The translations under genes were made by a program, and so were the position numbers. Below are positions 1 to 7,963 of a DNA stretch of 37,834 bases, piece after piece (the stretch's first letter is position 1; each line of letters starts with the position of its first letter). Source of the stretch: HRBIN12 sp035762085 (GTDB lineage Bacteria > Actinomycetota > UBA4738 > HRBIN12). Where the stretch lies: contig DASTPT010000106.1 of assembly GCA_035762085.1 (NCBI GenBank), forward strand, positions 1 through 37,834. The letters run 5' to 3'. Under the pieces are notes generated by a model. That model was not told where the DNA came from and made no database searches. It saw only the letters and a program-made list of their open reading frames with translations.

Positions 1-1
1 G

Positions 2-250
2 CCGGTCACGAGGGATCTGTTCCCGCTCGAGCAGCACGTGCCCTCGAAGGTGATCGACCGCGACTCGACGCGTGGCTGGCTGCAGTCCGGAGGGCTCGAC
101 ACCTGGGCCCGCGCGAAGGAACGGACGGCCGCGCTGCTCGAAGCGTACGAGCGTCCCGAGCTCGACCCGGCAGACGAGGCCGAGCTCCGCGGCGTGGTCG
201 AGCGCGCTGCGAAGGACGCCGGCATCGACGCGGTTCCCCGGCTCGACTGA
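2..250 (+). CDS. Trimethylamine methyltransferase (MttB) family protein, C-terminal end (partial)
   Basis: Only the last 82 residues are present; the frame is open to the left edge and ends in TGA. The tail has an SxxWxxxGxxDxxxRAxxR-like stretch (GGLDTWARAKERT), then LLEAYERPELDP and an acidic helix ending in LEVVERA-like sequence. This resembles the C-terminus of MttB-type methyltransferases, many of which lack pyrrolysine and act on quaternary amines such as glycine betaine, passing the methyl group to a corrinoid protein. The catalytic part lies outside the window, so substrate and the presence or absence of pyrrolysine cannot be judged. A strong hairpin follows 4 nt after the stop. The family call rests on a short tail and is tentative. 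Confidence 0.55.
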   Translation, partial: PVTRDLFPLEQHVPSKVIDRDSTRGWLQSGGLDTWARAKERTAALLEAYERPELDPADEAELRGVVERAAKDAGIDAVPRLD

Positions 251-254
251 GACC

Positions 255-279
255 CGGCGGCGCCGGTCGGGCGCCGCCG
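255..279 (+). terminator. Hairpin terminator after the MttB-like gene
   Basis: A perfect 10-bp stem, CGGCGGCGCC (255-264) and GGCGCCGCCG (270-279), with a 5-nt loop starts 4 nt after the stop codon at 250. There is no T-tract, which is usual for high-GC actinobacterial terminators. Confidence 0.6.
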
Positions 280-290
280 CGCCTGTCGTG

Positions 291-296
291 GATACT
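291..296 (+). promoter_or_regulatory. Putative -10 box for the flippase gene
   Basis: GATACT lies 9 nt before the ATG at 306 and just after the preceding hairpin. The spacing would give a leaderless or nearly leaderless mRNA. No convincing -35 is seen. Confidence 0.35.
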
Positions 297-305
297 GGGC
301 GGCGC

Positions 306-2399
306 ATGGAGCAGGACGCCGAGCTCGTCGAGGAGGCCGCGGAGGCCGCCCGAGGACCGAGCGCCGCCGAACGCGCCCGCGACCAGCGGGTGATCCTCGG
401 CAACACCGGCCAGAACGTCCTCGGCTTGGCGATCGGCGCCCTGGCGACCTTCGCCGCGCAGGTGATCATGACGCGGCGGCTCGGCGACGACGGCTTCGGC
501 GTCGTCACGCTCACCACGCAGTTCGCGTTCATCGCGGCGGCGGCCACCCGGTTCGGCATGGACGTCGCGAACGTGCGGTTGGTCGCGATCCTCGTCGGGC
601 GGACCGAGGCGGCGCGTTCGCGTGGCCTGGTGCGGCGCTCGGCCGCGATCGCGCTCGGGGTGTCGTTGCCGCTCGCCGGGCTCACGTTCGCGATCGCCCC
701 ATGGCTCGCCGAGCGGTTCTCGGGGCTTCCGGATGTCGCCGGGCCGGCGTTCCGCTGGGCGGCGGTGACGATCCCGGTCGCGGCGCTCGCGTTCACGTAC
801 ATGGGTGCCACGCGAGGGCTGAAGATCATGCGGTACACGCTGTACTCGCAGTGGACCGCGCAGCCGATCGGGTGGATCGTCCTCACGCTCGGGCTCTGGG
901 CGGCGCTGGAGACGACGCCCGGCTGGGCCTCGGCCGCGTTCGGCGCTTCGTGGGCGCTCGCGCTGCTCATCGCCTGGTACGGGTGGGAGAAGGAGCAGCG
1001 CCGGTTCCAGCCCGCACCACCGAGCGCCGGGATCCCCGAAGAGCGCACGGGCGCGCTCTTGCGGTTCGGCGCGCTCCGGGCCCCGGGGACGTTGTTCAGC
1101 CAGCTCATCTTCTGGACCGACTTCTTCGTGCTCTCGGCCCTGATGAGCTCCCTCGGTCGCGAGGGCGCTGCTCAGGTAGGCGTCTACGGCGCGGTGCTTC
1201 GCGCCGGGCAGTCGCTCTTCCTGTTCCTCACGAGCGTGTCGCTGACGTTCAGTCCGTTCGTTGCGGACCTCCACCACCGCGGCGAGCGTGAGCACCTGAA
1301 CTCGCTCTACAAGCAGGTCACGCGGTGGACGCTCGCCGCCACGATCCCCGTGCTGTTGGTCCTGGCCGTGCTCCCGGAGCAGGTCCTGCGGATCTTCGGC
1401 CCCGAGTTCACCGGCGGTGACGCCGCGCTTCGGATCCTCATCGTCGGGATGATCGTGCCGGTGATGGTCGGCACCGTGGGGTTCATCCTCATCATGGCCG
1501 GCCGGACCGGGTGGGACCTGCTCGTGTACGTCGGCGGGTTCGCGATCGACATCGGTCTGGCCGTCCTGCTGGCACGCCCCGAGGCGCTCGGGATCCGAGG
1601 GGCCGCGATCGCTCAGGCCGCCACGCTCACGTTCAGCGCCGTGGCCCGACTGCTGCTGGTCCGCAGGTTCCTCCGGATATGGCCGTTCGACCGCGACTAC
1701 GTACGGCTGGTCGTGCCCACGCTCGCCGGGGCGGGCGCCATGATGGCCGCCCACGTCGCGCTGCCGGAGGCCAGATGGCTCGTGAACCTCCTTGGCTCGT
1801 TCGCCCTCGGCGGGCTCGTGTACGGGGCGACGCTGCTGGCGTGGGGACTTCCGGCGGCGGAGCGGCGGGCGGCGTTCCGACTCGCCGGCAGGGCGCTGGG
1901 CCGCTCGTCCGTGCGAGCTCGCGCTCGGGTTCGGGTGCGTCCGCTCGCCGAGGGAGACCGGGAGCACGCGCGGCAGCTCCTGCTCGACCGCTGGGGCTCG
2001 CCGCGGATGGCCGCCCACGGCGCCCTGTACGAGCCGGCGACGCTCGACGGGTTCGTCGCGGAGGATCCCGAGACGGGCGAGCTGCTTGGGCTCCTCACGT
2101 ATCACCTGACCGACGACGCCTGCGAGATCGTGACGATCGACGCGCTCGTCGAGGCCCGCGGCGTGGGGACGGCGCTCGTCGAGGCCGCCGCCGCGCTCGG
2201 CCGAGCCCGACTGTGGGCGATCACGACGAACGACAACGTCCGTGCCCTCGAGTGGTACCGGCGGCGAGGGTTTAGGATCGTGGCTGTCCACCAGGGCGCG
2301 GTGGACCGCGCCCGCGAGACCCTGAAGCCCGAGATCCCGCTCACGGCGTCGGACGGCACCCCGATCCGGGACGAGATCGAGCTCGAGCGCCGCTCCTGA
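306..2399 (+). CDS. Oligosaccharide/polysaccharide flippase fused to a C-terminal GNAT acetyltransferase domain
   Basis: The protein has 697 residues from ATG 306. Residues about 30-535 are a polytopic membrane protein of the MOP/PST (Wzx, MurJ-like) flippase type, with many hydrophobic helices, few charged loops and an N-terminal QNVLGLAIGAL helix. Members move lipid-linked sugars across the cytoplasmic membrane. From about residue 540 the sequence becomes soluble and GNAT-like: VRPLAEGDREHARQLL, an acetyl-CoA loop ARGVGTAL, then TTNDNVRALEWYRRRGF. One uninterrupted frame covers both parts. The ORF could open upstream, but ATG 306 follows a hairpin and a -10-like box and gives a natural N-terminus. 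The fusion suggests that acetylation of a sugar carrier or peptide is tied to export; that is inference. A hairpin follows the stop. Confidence 0.82.
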   Translation: MEQDAELVEEAAEAARGPSAAERARDQRVILGNTGQNVLGLAIGALATFAAQVIMTRRLGDDGFGVVTLTTQFAFIAAAATRFGMDVANVRLVAILVGRTEAARSRGLVRRSAAIALGVSLPLAGLTFAIAPWLAERFSGLPDVAGPAFRWAAVTIPVAALAFTYMGATRGLKIMRYTLYSQWTAQPIGWIVLTLGLWAALETTPGWASAAFGASWALALLIAWYGWEKEQRRFQPAPPSAGIPEERTGALLRFGALRAPGTLFSQLIFWTDFFVLSALMSSLGREGAAQVGVYGAVLRAGQSLFLFLTSVSLTFSPFVADLHHRGEREHLNSLYKQVTRWTLAATIPVLLVLAVLPEQVLRIFGPEFTGGDAALRILIVGMIVPVMVGTVGFILIMAGRTGWDLLVYVGGFAIDIGLAVLLARPEALGIRGAAIAQAATLTFSAVARLLLVRRFLRIWPFDRDYVRLVVPTLAGAGAMMAAHVALPEARWLVNLLGSFALGGLVYGATLLAWGLPAAERRAAFRLAGRALGRSSVRARARVRVRPLAEGDREHARQLLLDRWGSPRMAAHGALYEPATLDGFVAEDPETGELLGLLTYHLTDDACEIVTIDALVEARGVGTALVEAAAALGRARLWAITTNDNVRALEWYRRRGFRIVAVHQGAVDRARETLKPEIPLTASDGTPIRDEIELERRS

Positions 2400-2401
2400 G
2401 C

Positions 2402-2422
2402 GGTCCCGGCAGTCCCGGGACC
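2402..2422 (+). terminator. Hairpin terminator after the flippase-GNAT gene
   Basis: Perfect 8-bp stem GGTCCCGG (2402-2409) and CCGGGACC (2415-2422) with a 5-nt loop, starting 2 nt after the stop codon at 2399. Confidence 0.55.
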
Positions 2423-2465
2423 ATCGGACCCACCACGCGGACCGGCCGCTCTGCCTGGGTGCCAG

Positions 2466-2615
2466 GTGGGCACGCACGGTGGCTCGCTCGAGCGCATCCT
2501 GCCGCGCGTGCACATCGAGGGCGAGGGCGCCCTCCCGGTGCCGATCCCCACCGAGCCGATCCGGACCACCGAGTTCTCGCACAACGGCAAGCGCAAGCCC
2601 GGCGTTCGGGGCTGA
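2466..2615 (+). CDS. Possible small ORF of 49 residues, unknown function
   Basis: The stretch 2400-2717 (318 bases) has no recognised gene. Within it a frame from GTG 2466 to TGA 2615 has protein-like composition: GTHGGSLERILPRVHIEGEG, then PVPIPTEPIRTTEF and a basic end GKRKPGVRG. Its codons nearly always end in G or C, and the overlapping frames read as Arg/Pro/Ala-rich noise. No clear ribosome-binding site precedes the GTG. From about 2612 a different frame (LTQRVVAASALGRSE... to TGA 2713) also looks coding-like, so this may be the remnant of a gene broken by a frameshift. I do not recognise the family. Confidence 0.3.
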   Translation: MGTHGGSLERILPRVHIEGEGALPVPIPTEPIRTTEFSHNGKRKPGVRG

Positions 2616-2717
2616 CCCAGCGCGTCGTCGCCGCGTCAGCCCTCGGAAGGTCCGAGCGACCGGCCGAGCTCGAGCCCGAGCCCGTGCGCGTGCCCGAGGC
2701 GGTGGCCGTCTGAGTCG

Positions 2718-3200
2718 CTAGCGGAGCTCGATCAGGCGGAGGGCGGTCGAGACGGCGTCGGCGGGCGTGTCCGCGCGTACGACCGCATCGACCGGCTCTC
2801 CGCCCTTCGAGAGCTCCCACGTCCCGAGGCCGACCACCGGCTTGCCCATCTTGAGGGCCAGCGCGATCTCGGACAGCGTGCCGAACTCGCCGGCGACGGC
2901 GATGACCGCGTCGGCGGTGCGCACGACGATCGCGTTGCGCGCCTCGCCCATGCCGGTCGCGACGACCGTGGTGAGGTAGGGGTTCGCCCCGGCGCGGGTC
3001 TCCGTCGGCAGGACGCCGACCGACCGGCCGCCGGCCTTCGCGCAGCCGCTCGCCGCGGCCTCCATGAGCCCGCCGAGGCCGCCGCAGACCAGCACCGCGC
3101 CCTCCTCCGCGATCAGTCGGCCGACCTCCTCGCCCAGCGCGTGCTCCGCCGGCGTCGCCGCCGATGGCCCGACGACGGCGATGTACACGTCCCTGCTCAT
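2718..3200 (-). CDS. LOG/TIGR00725-like Rossmann-fold (SLOG superfamily) protein
   Basis: The protein has 160 residues and starts YIAVVGPSAATP. It then has the SLOG nucleotide-binding signatures VLVCGGLGGLMEAAASGC and EARNAIVVRTADAVIAVAGEFGTLSEIALALKMGKPVVGLG. Relatives include cytokinin-activating LOG phosphoribohydrolases and the DprA/MoCo-carrier fold. The classical LOG PGGxGTxxE motif here reads AGEFGTLSE, so LOG enzyme activity is uncertain. The start ATG at 3200 overlaps the stop of the upstream helicase as ATGA, implying translational coupling; a second ATG at 3206 would add two residues. Coupling to a repair helicase hints at a nucleotide-related job, but that is inference. Confidence 0.8.
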   Translation of the reverse strand: MSRDVYIAVVGPSAATPAEHALGEEVGRLIAEEGAVLVCGGLGGLMEAAASGCAKAGGRSVGVLPTETRAGANPYLTTVVATGMGEARNAIVVRTADAVIAVAGEFGTLSEIALALKMGKPVVGLGTWELSKGGEPVDAVVRADTPADAVSTALRLIELR

Positions 3201-5458
3201 CCCCATGACACCCCGAGCATCGCAGAAAGCAGCGCGACCGCTCCGGTCTTGTCGAGCGGCTCGTTCCCGTTGCCGCACTTCGGCGACTGCACGCACGAGG
3301 GGCAGCCGTGCGTGCACGGACACTCGTGGACCGTCTCGAACGTCGCACGCAGCCACCGGTCGGCGTCGCGGAAGCCGCGCTCCGCGATGCCGGCGCCGCC
3401 CGCGTAGCCGTCGTACACGAAGATCGCGGCCGAGCCCGTGTCGGGGTGATACGCGGTCGAGACGCCGCCGACGTCCCAACGGTCGCACGTGGCGACGAGA
3501 GGCAGCAGGCCGATCACCGCGTGCTCGGCGGCGTGCGCCGCGCCGGGCAGGTCGGCCGGCGCGATCGCTGCGCGGTCGATCGTCGCCTGTGGGATCGCCC
3601 ACCAGACGCCCCGGGTCTCGAGGCGCTGGGGCGGGAGCGCGAGCGGGACGACGTCGAGGATCTCGCCGGTGGCGACGAGCTTACGAGCGAACCCGACGAC
3701 CTGGTTCGACACGTGCACCGTCCCGTAGGCCATCGGGACACCCCCGGCGGTGGCCCGGCGCTCGAGGACCCCCTCCACGTCGATGTCGGTGGTATCGCGC
3801 GACTGCGTGTAGAAGTCGGGGTCGGTCGCCGTCACGGCCGCGACGCCGGCCGTCAGGTCGAGCTCGGCCACCTCGAACTGCTCCCCTTGATGCAGGTAGA
3901 TCGCGCCCGGGTGCACCTGCTGGTACGCGCGCGACTCGTCGACCGTGCCCAGGAGCTCTCCCGAGTCCTGGATCACGATCGCGAACGTGCGCCCCCCCGT
4001 GCTCCGCACGTCCACCGCCCGGTGCGGCGACGCGCGGCCGACGTGATGGAGCAGGTCCCGTCGCCGCTTCAGCTCGCCCGCCTGGGTCAGCTGCTCCACC
4101 GTGGCCTCGGAGCCCGGCCAGAACCGCGCGAGCTCCTCGTCGGACAGCGGCTGTTCCCTTGCGGCGCAGGCCAGATGCGGACCCAGGACGAACGGGTTCG
4201 ACGGGTCTACGACCGCCGCCTCCGCGGGCTTGTCGAACAGGTCGGCGGGGTGCGTGACGAGGTACTGGTCGAGCGGGTCGTCCTGCGCGACCAGCACCGC
4301 CAGCGAGGCGGCATCGCGTCGCCCGGCGCGCCCGGCCTGCTGCCACATCGAGGCGCGAGTGCCCGGGTAGCCCACGAGCACCGCGGCATCGAGCGAGCCG
4401 ATGTCGATCCCGAGCTCGAGCGCGCTCGTCGATGCCACGGCGAGGAGCTCGTCGTCGACGAGCCGTCGTTCCAGCTCTCGGCGGTCCTCCGCCAGGTAGC
4501 CGGCGCGGTACGACTTCACGCGGTCGCGGAGGCCGCCGGGGAGCTCCCGGCGCGTGAACTCCGCGAGCAGCTCGGCCGCGCGCCGCGAGCGCGCGAAGCC
4601 GATTGACTTCACCCCCTCCTCGGCGAGCCGGGCCATCAGTGTCGACGCCTCGGTCAGCGCGCCGCGGCGCGCGCCCGACTCCTCGTCGATCACCGGCGGG
4701 TTCCAGAGCGCGAAGACCTTCTCGCCGGAGGGTGAGGCGTCGGCGGTCACGGCCTCGAACGGCACGCCGACCAGCCGCTCCGCGAGCTCGGCCGGGTTGC
4801 CGACGGTCGCGCTCGCGAGCACGAACCGCGGGTCGCCGCCGTAACGGGCCACGAGCCGGCGGAGTCGCCGGAGGATGTGCGCCACGTGCGAGCCGAACAC
4901 GCCCCGGCAGACGTGCGCCTCGTCCACCACCACGATCGACAGCCGCAGGAAGAAGTCGGCCCACCGCGCGTGATCCGGCAGGATCGAGGCGTGGAGCATG
5001 TCGGGGTTCGTCATCACCAGGTTCGCGTTCCGTCGGATCAGCGGCCGGTCCGCTCGCGGCGTGTCGCCGTCGTAGACCGCGGCCTTCAGCTGCGGGAGCT
5101 TCAGCTCCCGGACGGCGCGGAGCTGGTCCCGCGCGAGCGCCTTCGTCGGGAACAGGAACAGGGCGGTGGCCTTGGCGCGCTCGAGCGCGTCCGCCGCGAA
5201 CGCCAGGTCGTACACGAGCGTCTTGCCGCTCGCCGTGCCGGTGGCCACCATCACGTCGCGGCCGGACCGGATCAGGTCGAGCGCCTCGCGCTGGTGCGGG
5301 TACAGCCCGGTCACGCCGAGCAGCGACAAGCGGTCGGCCACGACCGAGGGCAGGTCGTCGGGGAACGGCTCGATCGTCGGACGTCGAGCGGGGATCTCGC
5401 GGACGTGGACGAGGGACCCCTCGGGGGCGACGGACTCGAGGAACGCGCGGGGATCCAC
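3197..5458 (-). CDS. DEAD/DEAH-box helicase of the MrfA/YprA family (DUF1998 C-terminus)
   Basis: The 753-residue protein is a superfamily 2 helicase. Motif I ATGTASGKT is at 72-80, DEAH at 179-182, SAT at 216-218, and motifs IV-VI include TSALELGIDIG and QQAGRAGRR. The last third is the DUF1998/MZB region ending in a cysteine cluster (CPCTHGCPSC and SPKCGNG), which binds a metal in MrfA. Bacillus subtilis MrfA is a 3'-5' DNA helicase required for a mitomycin C repair route; a similar DNA repair role is inferred here. Length fits the family. The start is GTG 5458, preceded at 7 nt by TAGCAT and by no ribosome-binding site, suggesting a leaderless mRNA. The 3' end overlaps the LOG-like gene by 4 nt. 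Confidence 0.9.
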   Translation of the reverse strand: MDPRAFLESVAPEGSLVHVREIPARRPTIEPFPDDLPSVVADRLSLLGVTGLYPHQREALDLIRSGRDVMVATGTASGKTLVYDLAFAADALERAKATALFLFPTKALARDQLRAVRELKLPQLKAAVYDGDTPRADRPLIRRNANLVMTNPDMLHASILPDHARWADFFLRLSIVVVDEAHVCRGVFGSHVAHILRRLRRLVARYGGDPRFVLASATVGNPAELAERLVGVPFEAVTADASPSGEKVFALWNPPVIDEESGARRGALTEASTLMARLAEEGVKSIGFARSRRAAELLAEFTRRELPGGLRDRVKSYRAGYLAEDRRELERRLVDDELLAVASTSALELGIDIGSLDAAVLVGYPGTRASMWQQAGRAGRRDAASLAVLVAQDDPLDQYLVTHPADLFDKPAEAAVVDPSNPFVLGPHLACAAREQPLSDEELARFWPGSEATVEQLTQAGELKRRRDLLHHVGRASPHRAVDVRSTGGRTFAIVIQDSGELLGTVDESRAYQQVHPGAIYLHQGEQFEVAELDLTAGVAAVTATDPDFYTQSRDTTDIDVEGVLERRATAGGVPMAYGTVHVSNQVVGFARKLVATGEILDVVPLALPPQRLETRGVWWAIPQATIDRAAIAPADLPGAAHAAEHAVIGLLPLVATCDRWDVGGVSTAYHPDTGSAAIFVYDGYAGGAGIAERGFRDADRWLRATFETVHECPCTHGCPSCVQSPKCGNGNEPLDKTGAVALLSAMLGVSWG

Positions 5459-5465
5459 CCGGCCG

Positions 5466-5471
5466 ATGCTA
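5466..5471 (-). promoter_or_regulatory. -10 box (TAGCAT) for the helicase gene
   Basis: On the minus strand TAGCAT ends 7 nt before the GTG at 5458, so transcription should begin at or next to the start codon. Confidence 0.5.
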
Positions 5472-5486
5472 CCGGGCGCCCGCCGG

Positions 5487-6824
5487 CTACCTCCCGACGG
5501 CCTCGGCGCGCTCGGCGTCGTTCAAGGTCGCGTACGGGGTCCTGAGCCCGTCCCGCAGCAGCGGGACGATCCGGTGCCGCTCTCGGGCGAAGATGACCAG
5601 TCCGAGGGCAAGGTAGGCGGCACCGACGGCGATCCGCTCGAACCCCGCGGCGGACTCCGGGACGATCGCGCCGATGATGAACTGCGCCCAGAACAGGCCG
5701 AACAACAGGAGTGCCTCCCGCACCGAGATCGAGAGCGTCACCAGCACCGCGAGCGCGAAGAACGACTGCGCGGCGGTGAGGAACAGCTCCTCCCGCTGGT
5801 GCGGGTCGATCGGCAGCCCGGAGATGCCACCCGACGCGATCGCGAACACGATCGGGAGCGTGCCGACGAGCAGCGTCCACTGGTTCACCTTCGAGGACAC
5901 GAGCGTCCCCAGGCCGGCGTTCGTGTTGAGCCGCCATGCGTAGAGCCCGGCGATCAACAGCTCGGGTGCTTCGGACGCGAGCGGTGCGAGCCACTGGACG
6001 AGCAGGAACTCGCTGATCCCGAACTCTTGGCCCGTCGCGACGAGGGCCTCGGCGAACGGCTCGGCGCACGCGAGGATCACGCCCGCCGCGAACACGAACA
6101 TCAGCACGACCGAGAGCCGGCGGCGGGGCGTCGAGAACGTGCCGATCAGGCGGGCCGGCCCGACGAGGTGCGGCTCCTCGGCCGGCGCGCGACTGATCCG
6201 CCACGTGTACGCCGCGAAGATGCTCACCAGGATCAGCGAGTCGACGAGCGTGATCGTGTGCTTCAGCGGCAGGGTGAGCGAGTACAGCGTCGCGATGGCC
6301 AGGAACGAGACCTCGACCGAGTGCGAGCGCTCGAGCCGCACGTCGTCGATCCGCCCCTCGGGCCGGTCCTTCGAACGCCAGTAGGCGATGAACACGACGA
6401 GCGACCACCCGATGCCGATCAGCAGCCGGTTCGCGCCGGTCATGTTCGCGAGCGCGAGCGAGCACGCGTCCTCGCCCGCGGCGCCCGGCGGGTGGCACGA
6501 CGCGCCGTAGGCCTCGACGGCGTTGCCGCCCTTCCACGCGAACACCATGTCGACGGCGTACTCGGGCAGAACGGCGATGAACGCGAGCACCGCGATCGCC
6601 AGCCCCGCCGAGATGTCGAGCTGGGCGACCTCGGCGGCCCACGACAGCATGAACGCCGCACCGACGATCGCGATGCCGAACAGCACGGCCTGGGCCGCGT
6701 CCGGGAGATCGGGGTGCAAGAACCGCAGCAGCAGCCCGGGGACCGTCACGCCGAGGGCGATGCCGACGCCGAGCCCCTGACGTCCGGGATGGACGTCGCG
6801 GAGGTCCTCGAGCTGCGTGGTCAC
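5487..6824 (-). CDS. Sodium/calcium exchanger (CaCA) family membrane protein
   Basis: The 445-residue protein has about eleven hydrophobic helices and two alpha-repeat-like segments. The first contains VLPEYAVDMVFAW and ANMTGANRLLIGIGW; the second contains PLASEAPELLIAGLYAW and GTLVSSKVNQWTLLVGTLP. These match the LPE...S/N pattern of Ca2+/cation antiporters, although the usual GTSLPE is altered to AVLPE. A hydrophilic insert with two cysteines (ASCHPPG and EDACSLA) interrupts the first repeat. Members exchange Na+ or H+ against Ca2+ or another cation at the cytoplasmic membrane; the ion cannot be told here. GTG 6824 is chosen because TAGGGT lies 6 nt upstream. The gene stands alone, 28 nt before the helicase start. 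Confidence 0.82.
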   Translation of the reverse strand: MTTQLEDLRDVHPGRQGLGVGIALGVTVPGLLLRFLHPDLPDAAQAVLFGIAIVGAAFMLSWAAEVAQLDISAGLAIAVLAFIAVLPEYAVDMVFAWKGGNAVEAYGASCHPPGAAGEDACSLALANMTGANRLLIGIGWSLVVFIAYWRSKDRPEGRIDDVRLERSHSVEVSFLAIATLYSLTLPLKHTITLVDSLILVSIFAAYTWRISRAPAEEPHLVGPARLIGTFSTPRRRLSVVLMFVFAAGVILACAEPFAEALVATGQEFGISEFLLVQWLAPLASEAPELLIAGLYAWRLNTNAGLGTLVSSKVNQWTLLVGTLPIVFAIASGGISGLPIDPHQREELFLTAAQSFFALAVLVTLSISVREALLLFGLFWAQFIIGAIVPESAAGFERIAVGAAYLALGLVIFARERHRIVPLLRDGLRTPYATLNDAERAEAVGR

Positions 6825-6830
6825 GGGCGG

Positions 6831-6836
6831 ACCCTA
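6831..6836 (-). promoter_or_regulatory. -10 box (TAGGGT) for the exchanger gene
   Basis: Minus-strand TAGGGT ends 6 nt before GTG 6824; no Shine-Dalgarno sequence fits between them. Confidence 0.5.
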
Positions 6837-6860
6837 GCAGAGCCCCCGGAGCCGCGGAGG

Positions 6861-7847
6861 CTACTCGCCGGCGGGCAGGAGCTGGGCGTTCGGGCTGGGT
6901 GGGATGTTCTTCTTCCCCAGGATGCCGTCCGGCTCCAGGTCCTTCGCGATCGCCTGCAGCGTCGTCTGGTTGAGGTTCACGATCGACGTGCCGCCGGCCA
7001 TCCCGTTGCTCCCGGGGAGCACGACGTTCACGACCTTCTTCGGGTTCAGCGTCGACGCCGTGAACGCCAGGCTGACGACCTGCTCGAGCGGGACCTCGGT
7101 GCGCATGTTGCGCAGCCCCGCCGAGAGCCAGTCCAGGAGCCGGCTCGGGTCCTTGCCGAACTCCTTGCGGAACTGCGCGAGCGCCGCGAGCATCAGGCGC
7201 CCCTGGTTCTCGGAGCGGCCGAAGTCGCCCTGCGGGAGCGCGTGCCTGGCTCGCGCGTACGCCAGGGCGTCGCGCCCGGTGAGCCGCTGCCGGCCGGCGT
7301 CGACCTTCGCGTGGGCGAACGTGTCGTAGACCTCGAACGGCACGTCCATCGACAGGCCGCCGATGTCGTTGATCATCGCCTCGAAGCCCTCGAACCAGGT
7401 CAGCGCCCAGTAATCGATCGTCACGCCCATCAGGTCCTCGACCGTGCTCACCACCAGCTGCGGGCCGCCGGCCGTCATCGCGGCGTTGATCTTGTTCGTG
7501 CCGTAGCCCGGGATCGGGACCCACGAGTCGCGCGGGAAGCCGACGATCGTGGCCTTCGCCTTCTCCGGGTTGATCGAGACCAGGTGGATCGAGTCGGCGC
7601 GCTGGCCGGTGATCGCCTCCCCGGGCCGCGCGTCGCTGCCGAGCACGAGGATGTGGATCGGCGTGGAGCCGTCGAGCGTCGGCACGTACCCGGCGTGCGC
7701 CTGCTCCAGCTGGAAGACGGGCGTGGCGGCGGCCGGTGAGACCCGCGGTGAGGCGCCGAGCGCGGAGCCGAGGACCCAGGTGACGAGCAGGGTCGCGACG
7801 AGCGCGACGCGGTGCCGGGACGCGGGCCGAGATCGTGGTTGGGTCAA
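6861..7847 (-). CDS. LytR-CpsA-Psr (LCP) family cell-wall glycopolymer ligase
   Basis: The 328-residue protein has a signal anchor at about 13-33 (VALVATLLVTWVLGSALG) and an extracellular LCP domain. Visible LCP motifs are ILVLGSDARPGE, RADSIHLVSINP, ATIVGFPRDSWVPIPG with NKINAA following, and a later DALAYARARHA. The Arg and Asp residues in these motifs bind the polyprenyl pyrophosphate. LCP enzymes join lipid-linked teichoic acid-like polymers or arabinogalactan to peptidoglycan. The frame is open far upstream, but the only plausible start is TTG 7847, 10 nt after TAGCCT and just before the hydrophobic segment. The downstream exchanger is probably transcribed separately. Confidence 0.87.
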   Translation of the reverse strand: MTQPRSRPASRHRVALVATLLVTWVLGSALGASPRVSPAAATPVFQLEQAHAGYVPTLDGSTPIHILVLGSDARPGEAITGQRADSIHLVSINPEKAKATIVGFPRDSWVPIPGYGTNKINAAMTAGGPQLVVSTVEDLMGVTIDYWALTWFEGFEAMINDIGGLSMDVPFEVYDTFAHAKVDAGRQRLTGRDALAYARARHALPQGDFGRSENQGRLMLAALAQFRKEFGKDPSRLLDWLSAGLRNMRTEVPLEQVVSLAFTASTLNPKKVVNVVLPGSNGMAGGTSIVNLNQTTLQAIAKDLEPDGILGKKNIPPSPNAQLLPAGE

Positions 7848-7857
7848 ATCGCCGGTC

Positions 7858-7863
7858 AGGCTA
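7858..7863 (-). promoter_or_regulatory. -10 box (TAGCCT) for the LCP gene
   Basis: Minus-strand TAGCCT ends 10 nt before TTG 7847 and supports that start in an otherwise open frame. Confidence 0.4.
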
Positions 7864-7963
7864 CAGGCCGGCCAGCCCGGGCAACAACACCGCGAGCTGA
7901 CCCACGGGCCGGTCGCTGCGGGGCGTGCCGCTCCTGCAGGACCAACGGCGGGTTCGGCCGCGG

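Noticed and set aside
6..2582. Minus-strand open frame of 858 codons opposite the flippase gene
   Set aside because: Composition is dominated by Arg, Glu, Asp and Pro without any motif. The plus strand encodes a clear membrane protein there.
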